Positions 54,033-64,000 of a stretch of 64,000 nucleotides of DNA are shown here, piece after piece. A program made the position numbers and the translations under genes. The first letter of the stretch is position 1, and each line of letters starts with the position of its first letter. The stretch comes from Staphylococcus pettenkoferi. GTDB taxonomy: Bacteria > Bacillota > Bacilli > Staphylococcales > Staphylococcaceae. Below the pieces are notes generated by a model that ran no database searches, had not been told where the DNA came from, and saw only the letters and a list, made by a program, of their open reading frames with translations. The stretch covers positions 248,001 through 312,000 of the forward strand of contig NZ_JANSKK010000005.1 in assembly GCF_026659735.1 (NCBI RefSeq), written 5' to 3'.

Positions 54033-54824
54033 CTAATTAAAAGTAACATCACCGGAATCGTTATCAACATTAATGACATGCGTTCCATTTCCAACTCGAC
54101 CATTTTTCAGTTCGTTTCTTTCTATATTAACGTCTTCAGAATCGTTTTTAGAGTTTATTCTAGTGTCTTTGAGCGCTTTATCATAACTGAAGTTAACATC
54201 ACCGCTGTCATTTTTTATATCCATTGGGAGGTCTATAGGTGTGTTTGAAATATTAATATCTCCAGAGTCGTTATCAAAATGACCTTTCTTGAACTTAGAA
54301 CGCTCTATATTAATACCTCCGGAATCATTATTAGCTGAAAGTTTGCCTAAGTTACTATTTCTAACTGTTATATCTCCAGAGTCATTATTAAGTGTAGTAT
54401 TCTCACTATCTAAATCAGTTATTGTTGTGTCTAAAGAGTAGGAGTTTAACTTAGTATTCTTAAGTTGATGTGGTACAGTGACTTCAATCGTATTTTCGTT
54501 ATTATTAAAAATATTGAAAGAAATGATCTTCTTCTTCATACTATTTGAGATGTTTAAAGTACCTTTATTATTATCCGCTTTAGCATTCACCTTATCTTTA
54601 GGACCGACGATTTTCACGTGAAACTTTTCGCCTTTTTTAATTTTTACATCTCCAGAACCACTTTCGATATTTAAATTTTTAACTTCGCCATCTATATTTT
54701 TATCTACTAAAGTAGAACTTTTAGTGTGCTTTGTCTCTTCTCTCATATCTTTTATCCCCAGAATTCCAAACACGACGGCGAGGATGAACCCGAGTACAAA
54801 GACGATACCTAGTATCTTTCTCAT
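54033..54824 (-). CDS. DUF4097 (LiaG/adhesin-like beta-helix) membrane-anchored protein
   Basis: ATG 54824 (MRKILGIVFVLGFILAVV) overlaps the upstream stop as ATGA. The 263-residue protein has one N-terminal membrane helix and then a DUF4097 domain made of short repeated strands with the recurring pattern NDSGDI/NDSGDV (at least six turns), which predicts a right-handed beta-helix outside the membrane. Such proteins are encoded with DUF1700 and PadR genes and sense or respond to envelope stress in related operons. Function is not established. Confidence 0.85.
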   Translation of the reverse strand: MRKILGIVFVLGFILAVVFGILGIKDMREETKHTKSSTLVDKNIDGEVKNLNIESGSGDVKIKKGEKFHVKIVGPKDKVNAKADNNKGTLNISNSMKKKIISFNIFNNNENTIEVTVPHQLKNTKLNSYSLDTTITDLDSENTTLNNDSGDITVRNSNLGKLSANNDSGGINIERSKFKKGHFDNDSGDINISNTPIDLPMDIKNDSGDVNFSYDKALKDTRINSKNDSEDVNIERNELKNGRVGNGTHVINVDNDSGDVTFN

Positions 54825-55381
54825 GCTGAAGCACTTCCTTTCACGACATGAATGTTCCATTTAAGATATTTGATAAATAGTATGCCAATCCATTTGACAG
54901 CTAAGATAAGTACGACGATGAGCATCATTAGTAGTCCGATGCTTGCGATGGTGATGTAGATGTCGCCGTGCTCTACAGGCCCGTGTTCAGGGTTTGCTGC
55001 TTTGACGATTAAAAAGACTGGGAACATGAGTAAGGTGATGCCGATTGCTACGAGTCCGACTAAAATCATTAGTAAGAAAAATGCTGGAACGAGCACGATA
55101 AAAAAGTTGAGTAAACTTAAGCCCATGACCGCAAGAATCGCTTTTCCAATATTTTTAGAACCGCCTTGTGATTTCGCACTTTCTACAGCTAATGTCGCAT
55201 TCAACTCACGTGCGAGTTGCTTAGGGTTGCCGAGTTCACGTGCGATTTCTTCCTCAGATTTGCCATCTTCTTGACCACTAATGAAATGCGTTTCGTATTC
55301 AGCAAGTACATCTTGGCGGTCTTCTTTGGAAACATGTTTAAGATGTTGATTTAACTGCTTCAAATATTCATTTTTAGTCAT
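54821..55381 (-). CDS. DUF1700 membrane protein
   Basis: The 186-residue protein starts MTKNEYLKQLNQHLKHVSKE at ATG 55381 inside the PadR-type gene end. The N-terminal ~75 residues are the helical DUF1700/HAAS domain with EYETHFISGQEDGKSEEEIARELGNP, followed by three or four membrane segments. It is the middle gene of the PadR-DUF1700-DUF4097 operon, overlapping both neighbours, a common Firmicutes arrangement. Confidence 0.88.
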   Translation of the reverse strand: MTKNEYLKQLNQHLKHVSKEDRQDVLAEYETHFISGQEDGKSEEEIARELGNPKQLARELNATLAVESAKSQGGSKNIGKAILAVMGLSLLNFFIVLVPAFFLLMILVGLVAIGITLLMFPVFLIVKAANPEHGPVEHGDIYITIASIGLLMMLIVVLILAVKWIGILFIKYLKWNIHVVKGSASA

Positions 55382-55697
55382 CAATCTCACTCTCCTCTAA
55401 AAATAAATCAATCGCTTCAGTGAAACTACGCCATTCATCGAGTAACGTTGCTAAACGTGCCTGGCCGCTTTCAGTAATACTGTAGTATTTACGCGCCGGG
55501 CCTTCAGTAGACGCCTTGAAATATGTCGTGAGGTAATCATCTTTAACAAGGCGGCGCAATAATGGATAAACTGTGCCTTCTGAGATGCTAATTCTTGGTG
55601 TGATACGTTGCACTAAGGAATAACCATATTGATCTTCACCCTGAATGATCAACAAGACAATAAATTCCAAGGCACCTTTCTTAAATTGTATGTTCAA
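55374..55697 (-). CDS. PadR-family transcriptional regulator
   Basis: The 107-residue winged-helix protein shows FKKGALEFIVLLII, YGYSLVQRI, ISEGTVYPLLRRLVKDDYL and GPARKYYSITESGQ, the standard PadR sequence. PadR repressors bind palindromes at their own promoter and are relieved by small molecules. A dyad at 55732-55774 in the upstream region is a candidate site. First gene of a three-gene overlapping operon. Confidence 0.95.
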   Translation of the reverse strand: MNIQFKKGALEFIVLLIIQGEDQYGYSLVQRITPRISISEGTVYPLLRRLVKDDYLTTYFKASTEGPARKYYSITESGQARLATLLDEWRSFTEAIDLFLEESEIDD

Positions 55698-55731
55698 TAT
55701 TTAGACCTCCACATCGTTCAGTATTAAACAT

Positions 55732-55774
55732 TGTATAGTAGTGATGTTTTAAATATAGCACTTACTATTATACA
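55732..55774. promoter_or_regulatory. Candidate PadR operator dyad
   Basis: TGTATAGTA (55732-55740) is mirrored by TACTATTATACA (55763-55774), with a two-base insertion in the second arm. It lies just upstream of the PadR-type gene on the minus strand. Assignment to that regulator is inference. Confidence 0.45.
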
Positions 55775-55865
55775 TTGCAAGGTACTGTGTTAAATAGAGC
55801 TTAAATTATTTTACAAAACCGCGAAATGACGTCAGTTTAAACGACTTAAATCGAGTTATTGAACA

Positions 55866-55881
55866 GTTAAGAATTAGTTAA
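55866..55881 (+). promoter_or_regulatory. SaeR binding site upstream of saeP
   Basis: GTTAAGAATTAGTTAA matches exactly the S. aureus SaeR direct repeat GTTAA-N6-GTTAA. A further GTTAA lies at 55898-55902. The site is 88 bases before saeP, consistent with an autoregulated P1 promoter. Confidence 0.82.
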
Positions 55882-55968
55882 GAATGATTAATAAACAGTT
55901 AATGGGATTCGGCGACCATCCAGATTAAGATAAGTATTGTAAAAATTAAACGAAAGAAGGAACTCACA

Positions 55969-56427
55969 ATGAAAATTAAATCACTACTTATCTCTACAAC
56001 TGTTGCAACATCTCTATTACTTGGCGCATGCGGTAACATGGACGATGGCAAAGATATGAAGAAATCTGACGACAGCAAGATGGAAAGTAAAATGGACAAC
56101 AAAGACAACATGAAAGATTCAAAATCTAACAAGATGATGAAAGAGGGCATGTTTAAAGGCGAAAATAAACAAATGGTCGAAGGTAAAGCTATGATTAAAG
56201 ACGACAAACTCATGCTTACAGATTTCAAATCTTCAAAAGGTCCAGACTTACACGTGTATTTAACGAAAAATGGCGATGTGAAAAATGGTAAGAAAATCGA
56301 CAAAGTAATGTATGACAAGAAAGAACAAACTTTCGATCTTAAAGATGTCGATATGAAAGATTATGATAGTGTGACGATTTATTGCGATAAAGCGCATGTT
56401 GTTTTCGGTAATGCGATGTTGAAATAA
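55969..56427 (+). CDS. saeP: SaeP-like lipoprotein with DM13 domain
   Basis: In S. aureus SaeP and SaeQ together stimulate the phosphatase activity of SaeS and so reset the system. This 152-residue protein has a lipobox signal (LLLGACGN), a K/D/M-rich linker (residues 25-55) and a DM13 domain with FKSSKGPDLHVYLTK and VTIYCDKAHVVFGNA. ATG 55969 follows GAAGGAAC. Gene order saeP-saeQ-saeR-saeS and the SaeR box upstream support the name. Confidence 0.85.
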   Translation: MKIKSLLISTTVATSLLLGACGNMDDGKDMKKSDDSKMESKMDNKDNMKDSKSNKMMKEGMFKGENKQMVEGKAMIKDDKLMLTDFKSSKGPDLHVYLTKNGDVKNGKKIDKVMYDKKEQTFDLKDVDMKDYDSVTIYCDKAHVVFGNAMLK

Positions 56428-56571
56428 GAAATGAGAAATTGCTCCCCAAAAGCAGTTAAATATTTAGAAACTGAACTTTGACCTCAGTAAGCGGTAGATA
56501 TGAGATAGGATGTGATGACACTACAATCAGTTCTATCTCATTTTTTAATAACAGGAAGGACGTGGGTATTA

Positions 56572-57033
56572 ATGTTGAAATTATTATGGAAAGTGGTTGT
56601 TTTACTCATACGACTCGGTTCAGGCATAGTCATTCTGAAACAAGGGTTTGAGAAATTAACTGGAGGATTTGCGGTAGATGGGCTCGTGCCTGTTATCCAG
56701 TCGAACCAAGATTAACCTAGCTGGTATAAATTCTTCTTTAGTCATGTTGTTGCGCACCAATTGGAGTTATTCCATTGGATGATTCCTTTAGGAGAAATTG
56801 CGATAGGACTCGGATTGATTCTTGGCATTTTATCATATTCTGCAAGTTTCTTTGGTGTATTCGTCATGTTAAATTATCTTCTCGCAGATATGATATTTAC
56901 GTACCCATTACAGCTATTTTTCTTTATAATATTGTTAATGAATAAAGAGACGTTACAGACGTTGAGTTTGTCACACTTCTTTAAGAAATCACAGCTAAGG
57001 ACTGATAAGGATGGAACATATACTAATCGTTGA
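56572..57033 (+). pseudogene. saeQ: saeQ-like DoxX-type membrane protein, interrupted by a stop codon
   Basis: From ATG 56572 (MLKLLWKVVVLLIRLGSGIVIL) the frame runs to a TAA at 56713-56715 and continues in the same frame without further stops (PSWYKFFFSHVVAHQLELFHW...) to 57033. Together they make a four-segment DoxX-like protein of about 153 residues, close to S. aureus SaeQ (157). One base change could turn a serine TCA into TAA, giving QSNQDSPSWYKFF. The 3' part overlaps saeR by 23 bases. It is either a recent nonsense mutation, a sequencing error or a natural read-through site. Confidence 0.8.
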
Positions 57034-57694
57034 TGATGAAGAGGCGATTCGCGACATATGTAAGACGTACTTTGAATTTGAAGGTTATCAGGTGACAACG
57101 GCCGCGAATGGTCAAGAAGCCATTGCGTTATTGACCAATGAGGTTGATTTGTTGATACTCGATATTATGATGCCGGAGAAAGACGGCTATGCAGTTGTTC
57201 AAGAAATGAAAGCAATGCAGCTCGATATTCCATATATTTACCTCACTGCCAAGACGACAGAATCTGAAACAATTTACGGTCTGATGCTGGGCGCTGATGA
57301 TTATATTAAAAAGCCTTTTAGCCCCCGTGAACTTGTGATTCGTGCTAAAAATCTCTTGGCGCGCGTGAATAAAACAGCACGTCCTCAAGAGACGTTAACG
57401 TTAGGTTCACTGACATTAAACAATCTGACGAAAACCGCAACGGTCGATGGTGAAATTATTAATTTTCGTGTTAAAGAATTTGAATTGCTTTGGTACTTCG
57501 CAACGCACGTAGATGAGGCACTATCAAAGACAGACTTACTCGAACAAGTCTGGGGCTATGAATATTATGAAGACATGAATACGCTCAACGTTCACATTCA
57601 TCGCCTTCGTGAGAAATTAGACGCACATCACTACGAGGATTACGAAATTAGTACAGTTTGGGGACTGGGTTACAAGTTCCAGAGGAGGGGTTAG
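57011..57694 (+). CDS. saeR: Response regulator SaeR
   Basis: The 227-residue OmpR-family regulator has the phospho-acceptor D51 (LILDIMMPE), the lysine in [14 protein letters not shown], and a winged-helix DNA-binding domain with [39 protein letters not shown] and TVWGLGYKF. It matches my memory of S. aureus SaeR along its whole length. It starts inside saeQ, near where S. aureus has the constitutive P3 promoter. Targets in S. aureus are exoprotein and adhesin genes. Confidence 0.94.
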   Translation: MEHILIVDDEEAIRDICKTYFEFEGYQVTTAANGQEAIALLTNEVDLLILDIMMPEKDGYAVVQEMKAMQLDIPYIYLTAKTTESETIYGLMLGADDYIKKPFSPRELVIRAKNLLARVNKTARPQETLTLGSLTLNNLTKTATVDGEIINFRVKEFELLWYFATHVDEALSKTDLLEQVWGYEYYEDMNTLNVHIHRLREKLDAHHYEDYEISTVWGLGYKFQRRG

Positions 57695-58729
57695 ATGACG
57701 ATACGTAAACAGTTATTCATATCTTTTATTAGTTCCATCGTCATTTCTACACTTTTTCTTCTCGTACTTTATAAAATGATGTGGTTCAATGTACATCAAA
57801 CGCTTGTATTAACCGCGTTTTCACTTATCTCCAGTTTAATCACTGTGATGATTGCGATGACTTTTCTCGTACCCACCATTCATCGATTAGAAAAGTTGAA
57901 TCTACAAACTCAGAAAGTGTCTGACGGAGATTTTAATATTGAAAAAATCGATATTCACACACCTCGGGAATTGAGTGAACTTAACGATTCCTTTCATTAT
58001 ATGGTCAAACGCGTGCAGAATCAGATGACGCAAATTCAAGAAGAACAGACGGAAAAGGTGCATATGATTCAAAATTTGGCTCATGATTTGAAGACGCCCC
58101 TGGCCAGTATTAAATCATATTCCGAAGCATTGAAGGACGGTGTCATTCGGGGAGAAGAAGCGGAAAAACACGCACATCAGGTGTTGATTACGCAGAGTGA
58201 ACGTCTGAGTCAAATGTTTGATGACTTAACTGCTGTGATGACCTTGAGTGATGCTTCAAGACCTCAATCAGCTATACAGATGGATCAACTCCTTATTCCT
58301 GTCTTTGATGCCTTTCAACAACGTATTGAACAAGAGTATCGTCAGTTAGAACTTAAAATGCCTAAGCAGATACCTCGTTTCAAGCAAGACAAGGTCGCTT
58401 TAGAACGAATAATTTCAAATTTAATAGATAACGCATTGAAATTCTCAAATACTGGTACGCCGATTATTGTTGAAATTGAGCAATATGACACACGTGAAAT
58501 CTCTATTTCTGTTATCGATCAAGGAATAGGTATTGCACAAGAAGACATCCCACATATTTTTGACCGTACCTATCGTGTAGAACAATCTCGCAATCTCCAA
58601 ACAGGCGGCTCCGGTCTGGGTCTGTATATTGCACAATCACTAGCTGAACAAATAGGAGCGCGTATAGAGGTAGAAAGCGAACTTGGACAAGGAACGAAGA
58701 TGACAGTGAGGTTTTTAATTAAAGAATAA
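57695..58729 (+). CDS. saeS: Sensor histidine kinase SaeS
   Basis: The 344-residue kinase follows saeR without a gap. Two membrane helices (about 9-28 and 36-60) flank a very short external loop with MMWFNVHQT, as in the intramembrane-sensing SaeS. A HAMP-like region, the phospho-acceptor H130 in NLAHDLKTPLAS, NLIDNALKF, DQGIGI and GGSGLGLYIA complete the kinase. The MWFN loop, important for stimulus response in S. aureus, is conserved. Confidence 0.94.
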   Translation: MTIRKQLFISFISSIVISTLFLLVLYKMMWFNVHQTLVLTAFSLISSLITVMIAMTFLVPTIHRLEKLNLQTQKVSDGDFNIEKIDIHTPRELSELNDSFHYMVKRVQNQMTQIQEEQTEKVHMIQNLAHDLKTPLASIKSYSEALKDGVIRGEEAEKHAHQVLITQSERLSQMFDDLTAVMTLSDASRPQSAIQMDQLLIPVFDAFQQRIEQEYRQLELKMPKQIPRFKQDKVALERIISNLIDNALKFSNTGTPIIVEIEQYDTREISISVIDQGIGIAQEDIPHIFDRTYRVEQSRNLQTGGSGLGLYIAQSLAEQIGARIEVESELGQGTKMTVRFLIKE

Positions 58730-58745
58730 ACAAGTTAAATTATTG

Positions 58746-58784
58746 AGTTACGATAGTGTGAATTATCGTAGCTCTTTTTTCTTT
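58746..58784 (+). terminator. Terminator of the sae operon
   Basis: GAGTTACGATA pairs with TTATCGTAGCTC, followed by TTTTTT. Confidence 0.82.
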
Positions 58785-59379
58785 TGAGAAAATAAATCAT
58801 GTTTCTTAATTGGATTTTTTTCTCTAAGTACACAATTCAGTATCGCAAGTTTGAAAAGTGACCCACTCAAATTAAGGTCGGAATAATTTTTTCAAAATTT
58901 TTTCGAAACAATGAAAACAAATGAAAGAATAGTTGACCGATATCAAAGTTCGACTAAAGGAGTTGCTTCATTATATATTACAAAACCGTATTGTATTCAA
59001 TTAAGTAATGTCTATATATCTAAAACGACGCTTTACGATTACATTTAATAAATTTGAGTAACAAAATACTCTTCATTTCCTAGCAACACCGAATTTTACT
59101 GAGTTTGAATAAAATTGATAACAAATTAGCAAACCTAAGTATATTGATTTACACATATCAACAGATTCAAATGAAATAAGAATATTTACATAAACCATTT
59201 CCAATTTTATATAAAAAGTTAACTATGAAAAACATTAACAAATGTAAGTAATTCTATTCATAAATAAATGTGTAGATATCTGTTTAATTTCGTGGTACAT
59301 TGTGGTAGATAAAATTATAGTCTCTATTTCATTAGGGAATAAACATTTTACATTACCAATAATTTCGGGGGTAGTTAAT
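58785..59379. other. Long AT-rich upstream region of the Bap-like gene
   Basis: No gene is supported in about 600 bases. It probably holds the adhesin promoter and a long leader; GGGGG at 59366-59370 is the ribosome site for TTG 59380. A GTTAAC and a TTAAC near 59219-59238 do not form the SaeR direct repeat. Confidence 0.5.
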
Positions 59380-62300
59380 TTGAGAAAGAGAAAACCACAA
59401 GGGAAATTAGATTTCATTCCGAACAAAAATAACAAATACTCTATACGACGTTTCACAGTCGGTACAGCATCTATCTTAATTGGTGCAACACTTGTATTTG
59501 GTATCAATAATGATGCGAAAGCGGCTGAAACGAACGATACGCAAAGCAGTATAAGTACGAATGATAACCAAAGTTCGAATGACGATTCTAATAGTTCAAC
59601 TACATCTCACGATACATCATCACAAGAGACAGCTCATGATGCTCAAGTAAATAACGACGTAAACCAAGATAATTCATCATCACAGGAATCAAATACTGAA
59701 GAAACAACTCAGTCATCTCAAGATGCTAACGAAACTTCACAACCTTCTTCCTCTCAATCACAAACTTCAGATAACCAAACCAATCCTTCAGAAAGTGACG
59801 TAGATCAGCCAGCCTCAGATGCTGATGACGTACATAAGTCAGACACTGAACAAGCTACTACTGACGAAGAACCAACTGATAAAAGTGATACTGACGACGA
59901 AACAAGTAATAATGATTCACAAGTGAACGAAACTAAAGACCAAGCTGACGATAATTCAGCTCATGATAACACAGACGAACAAGGTGCATCAGATTCAAAA
60001 TTAGAAGATAACGTTTCAGATGACGACACTGCTGATTCTGACAAAGAACAATCAGAAGATGAGGGCAAAGACAAAACTGATAATAAAGCCAAAGATGAAG
60101 CCCAATCTTCAACTGATGACAAATCATCTAAAGCTAGTCACAAAGAAGGACAAGCAGAAAAAGATTCAGATAAAGCACACACTGACAGCGATAATAAATC
60201 TGATGAAAGCCAGTCTGACGACGAAAAATCCGAACAAGACCAAGCTGATGACAAATCTGAAGATAAGTCATCTGACAAAGAAAGAACATCAGATAAAGAA
60301 GATTCAACTCAACCTACAGAAGATAAATCTACATCTGACAATGAAAAATCTGAAACAAAAGATACAAAAGGTTCAGATTCTGGCGAGAAAAAAGATAAAT
60401 TACAATCTAAATTAGACGACACAGATTCTGAAGATAAAGCAGATACTGTTAATGATTACTTGAAAGATCAACTTGGCGACGAACAAGCGAAGTCTGTGCT
60501 TAAAGATGCAGATATTGATTATGACAAAGATTCCAATGCGACAATTTCTGATAAAGTATTGAAATCTGCTTTAATTCAATTTGCAAATCAAAAAGATAAA
60601 GATTCGCCACAAGCGATTCGTCCAGGTTCAGCATTCTTTAGCGCTTATTCAACAGAAGCTGTGACACGTGCAGCGAAAGATACTAAAGTCGCTAAATCAT
60701 TAGGTTATGAAAATAACTATACCTTCTCACAAATCATGTTTGATCCAGATAGTCTAGACAGCGATGAGGCTAAGAAATCAACAACGATTCCATTTAAAAT
60801 TCATAGCTATCTAACAGGCGATAATTCTTTAGATAGATATAAAATTGATTTGGATTTAGACTCACGACTAGCAAAACACGTTACTAAGATATCAGCTCGT
60901 CCAGTAGGGGGAGACAAGCCAGTCGAATTCAAACGACTTAAAGACGAAAATGGTGAACCATCAGACATCTGGGAAGTGAACTTTATACGTGCGCAAGGTG
61001 GTCTCTTCGGTGGTGCTGAGATACTAGCAACTTACACAGCTGAAGATGGTAAGATTGAACTTGATGATTCGATTGAAAATATTATAAAAGAAGAGAATTT
61101 AGATAAAGATAAACTAAACTATCGCGTCTACGTCCGTAATAATGAAACCAATAAAATTATCCGTACAGCAGAAAATAGTGGTTACTTCTTAACTGATGTA
61201 GACAAAGAATTGACCGATAAAGAAAAAGATATTTCTACTGCTAATAAGGGTTCATTCTTAGGAAGTTCAGGGGCTGTACAATATGATAAAAATATTGGTG
61301 AACACGGTGGTTTAACTGTAGACCAAACAATCATGAAAAATAGTATCTTTGACTATATTTTATATGCTGGTAATAAACAATGGACTTATAATTATCAAAT
61401 CGATAAAGACCTTTTACCATACATTTCAGGAGCCGAACTCCATTTACATGACTACAAAGGGCTAGCAGGATTTGATAAAGAGTATCACGAACGTGATAAA
61501 GTAGCAGATCTTTCTTTTGATAAAGATGGTAAAGGTTCTATTACAGATAGAAATATGAACAGATTGATTGAATTTAACAACTCAAATCCTGAGCCAATCG
61601 GTATTCGTATCGTCTTGAAATTCAATCAGAATCCTAACAACATTTTAACTAAAGATGCAGAATACGATGATGATGGAAATCTCATCCGTGAAACAGAAAG
61701 AACTCTTCAACTTCAACGGTTACTTAACTGACAACAAAGGCAAACTCATCAATAACACACTTGGTACATCAACACTTGCAATCCAAGACTATGATAGAGA
61801 TGGCTTACTTGATAACTATGAACGTCAAAACACACATTCTGATCCATTCAACCCTGACACTGATGGTGATGGTAAGAATGATGGCGACGAAGTAGTGAAC
61901 TACAAGACATCTCCACTCGTAGGACAACCGAAAGCATCTGATATTACTACAGAAGATACAGTAGTCAGTGGTTCTGTACCATTGAAAGACGGTGCAGCAA
62001 CTCAAACTGCGAAGATTATCAATTCTGATGGTGACACAATCGGTACAGGTACAGTGAACGCTGATGGATCATTTAGCGTCAACATTCCTAAATCACCAGA
62101 AGGCACATATACAATTGCGATTGATTCACCTGACTACGAGAACGATGAAACGAATACGTTCAAGATTGTCGACACGTCTAAAGTACCAGCACCAACAATT
62201 AATCCAGTGAGTGATAAAGATAATGACGTGATTGTTAATGGTACAGGTGGCTCTACAGTAACAGTTAGAGATAAAGACGGTAATACAGTGGGTACAGTGG

Positions 62301-64000
62301 AGATTCCTGATGGACAAAGTTCAGGTACGATTCACTTAGATAATCCATTGAAAGCAGGTACAGAATTAACTTCTACTGCAAGTAAAAATGGAAAAGAAAG
62401 TGATCCTTCAGATACAGTGACAGTTGATGATAAGACTGCGCCAAACCAACCAACAATCGACGATGTAACAACAAATAGCACGTCAATCAGTGGACAAGCA
62501 GAAGCAGGTTCAACTGTGCACGTAAAATTGCCAAATGGTGACACTATTAATGGTGAAGCAAATGACGAAGGTAAATACTCTATAGATATCCCTGATAATC
62601 TTGAACTCAACGGTGGCGACAACATTACGGTTACTTCTGAAGATGACGCAGGTAACATATCTGAGTCAAATAGCACGAAAGTTATCAATAAACGTGCACC
62701 TGAAGCACCAACAATCAAACCTGTTTCAAGTGAAGATGATTCGCTTACAGGTACAGCGAAAGCAAATACAACTGTAACTGTGGAATTCCCTGATGGCTCA
62801 ACTTTAGATACAAAAGCAGACGATCAAGGCAATTACACAATCGAGCTAGGTGACAAGAAATTAGACGGTCGCGAAACATTGAAAGTCACTGCAACAGAAG
62901 ATGACAATACTTCACCAGCTACAACAACTGTAGTTAAGGACGATACAGCACCTGATGCACCTACAGTAGATGATGTGGGCAGTGAGGATAAAGTTGTAGA
63001 AGGTACAGCTGAACCTAACTCAATCGTTACCGTGCATTTTCCAAATGGTACAACTGTTGAATCACATGCAGGTAAAGATGGCCGTTATAACGCCGAAATC
63101 CCAAGCGATTTGAAACTTAAAGGCGGAGAAAAAATTACGGCTACAGCGAAAGATATTGACGGCAACGTGTCTAAAGAAGGTTCTACAACAGTAGAAGACC
63201 ACACTGCACCAGATGCGCCAACAGTCAAAGGTGTGAATAGTACAGATAAAGAAGTAATAGGTACTGCGGAACCAGGTTCAGAAGTAACGGTTCATTTCCC
63301 TGATAATAAAACAGGTACAGCGACTGCAGACGATGATGGTAATTACACTGTGAAGATTCCAAACGACGTCACGCTTAAAGGCGGCGAGAACATTAATGTG
63401 ACTGCCAAAGATAAAGACGATAACGTTTCAGAACCTGCGCATACTGTAGTATCAGATAAGACAGCGCCAGATGCACCAGAAGTAGGAGATGTGAATAGTA
63501 ACGATAATACAGTGACTGGTACAGCCGAACCAGGATCAACAGTGAAAGTCACGTTCCCTAATGGTAAAGAATCAGAAGGTAAAGCTAATGATGAAGGTAA
63601 CTTCAGTGTAGATATTCCTAAAGATGCTAACCTCAAAGGTGGCGAACAACTGAACGTTGTAGCTGTGGACGATGATCACAATACTTCAGCACCAACTTCT
63701 GTAACAGTAGGAGATAAGACAGCGCCAGACGCACCAACAGTTGAAGACGTGAATAGTACAGATAAGACAGTCACAGGCACAGCTGAACCAGGATCAACAG
63801 TGAAAGTATCCTTCCCTGGTAATAAGACAGGCACAGCAACAGCAGATGACCAAGGTAATTACACTGTCGATATTCCAGACGAGGTTGAATTAACTGGGGG
63901 CGAAGAGCTCACAGTTACAGCTACAGACAAAGACGACAACGAATCTGAAGCTACTCACGCAACAGTAGAAGATAAAACGGCGCCAGATAAGCCTAAAGTC
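59380..64000 (+). pseudogene. bap: Bap-like biofilm-associated surface protein, frameshifted, runs off the window
   Basis: From TTG 59380 a YSIRK-type signal ([20 protein letters not shown]) and a long S/D/E/K/T/Q-rich region (residues about 50-345) lead into a folded domain (about 355-770) with [20 protein letters not shown]. At 61696-61702 (AAAGAA) the frame breaks: frame 1 stops at 61731 while the protein continues one base over as [15 protein letters not shown]. Two EF-hand-like loops follow (DYDRDGLLDNYE, about 61787; DTDGDGKNDGDE, about 61855), then 86-residue repeats to the window end. Layout and unit length match Bap, which mediates intercellular aggregation. Wall-anchor signal not seen, as the gene is cut by the window. 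Confidence 0.82.
62429..64000 (+). repeat. Tandem 258-bp (86-residue) Bap C-type repeats
   Basis: Units opening with the DKTAPDAP-type motif start at 62429, 62687, 62939, 63197, 63455, 63713 and 63971; spacing is 258 bases except one of 252. Each unit is a bacterial Ig-like fold with GTAEPGSTVTV, FPDG, GNYTVDIP and LKGGE landmarks. Units from 63197 on are the most alike and the first two are diverged. The array continues beyond the window. Confidence 0.92.

Noticed and set aside
60020..60415. Frame of 131 codons inside the Bap-like gene
   Set aside because: Shifted reading of the acidic low-complexity region; lysine-rich artefact.

Overview
The window looks like a chromosomal segment of a Staphylococcus species. 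Evidence: AT-rich sequence; strong AGGAGG-type ribosome binding sites with several TTG and GTG starts; two surface proteins with the staphylococcal YSIRK signal and one further LPXTG protein; a complete saePQRS layout; a Bap-like giant adhesin; a bio operon behind a BirA-type operator; a PSM-beta-like peptide; and a type II-A CRISPR system whose Cas9 clearly belongs to the S. aureus/S. lugdunensis/S. auricularis Cas9 clade without being the S. aureus protein. I cannot name the species.

Layout. 1-9000 is a defence island: the tail of a UvrD-type helicase, a DarT-like DNA ADP-ribosyltransferase, a probable NADAR-type antitoxin, a type I restriction-modification locus (hsdR, a half-length hsdS, hsdM, full hsdS) and a membrane protein that appears to start at ATT. 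9000-15600 is a mobile and decayed zone: an intact ISL3-family element, an inverted fragment of the same element, a broken IS30-type transposase, an IS3-type remnant, a secreted YiiX-like protein, a SpoIIM-like membrane protein and a RadC-domain protein. 15600-17500 has no convincing gene but is rich in hairpins, including a tandemly duplicated ~200-bp module and a ~350-nt multi-helix region. 17500-32500 holds small membrane proteins, an LPXTG protein, the CRISPR locus (array 1, tracrRNA, cas9-cas1-cas2-csn2, array 2), a lipoprotein, a PSM-beta-like gene and a large Sdr/Clf-type adhesin.

33000-55700 is mostly core-like: a CDP-glycerol transferase of teichoic acid type, a CobW/YciC metallochaperone with a Zur-like dyad, a RloA/RloB (AbiL-like) defence pair, a TPP-riboswitch-controlled reductase followed by a flavin monooxygenase, DUF4064 membrane proteins beside a PrsW-type protease, a YitT protein, a HAD-VanW fusion, a bio operon lacking bioB, and a PadR-DUF1700-DUF4097 operon. 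55900-58730 is saePQRS with a nonsense codon in saeQ and a perfect SaeR box upstream of saeP. 59380 to the end is a Bap-like adhesin with 86-residue repeats, broken by a one-base frameshift.

How parts work together: at least four antiphage modules of different type (DarT/NADAR, type I RM, Cas9, RloAB) lie within 40 kb. The SaeRS system, which in S. aureus controls secreted virulence factors, lies next to the Bap-like adhesin. The most unusual items are the TPP riboswitch on a reductase/monooxygenase pair, the biotin operon without biotin synthase, the HAD-VanW fusion with a retained internal ribosome site, the two divergent CRISPR arrays sharing a leader end and one tracrRNA, and the hairpin-rich 15.6-17.5 kb gap.
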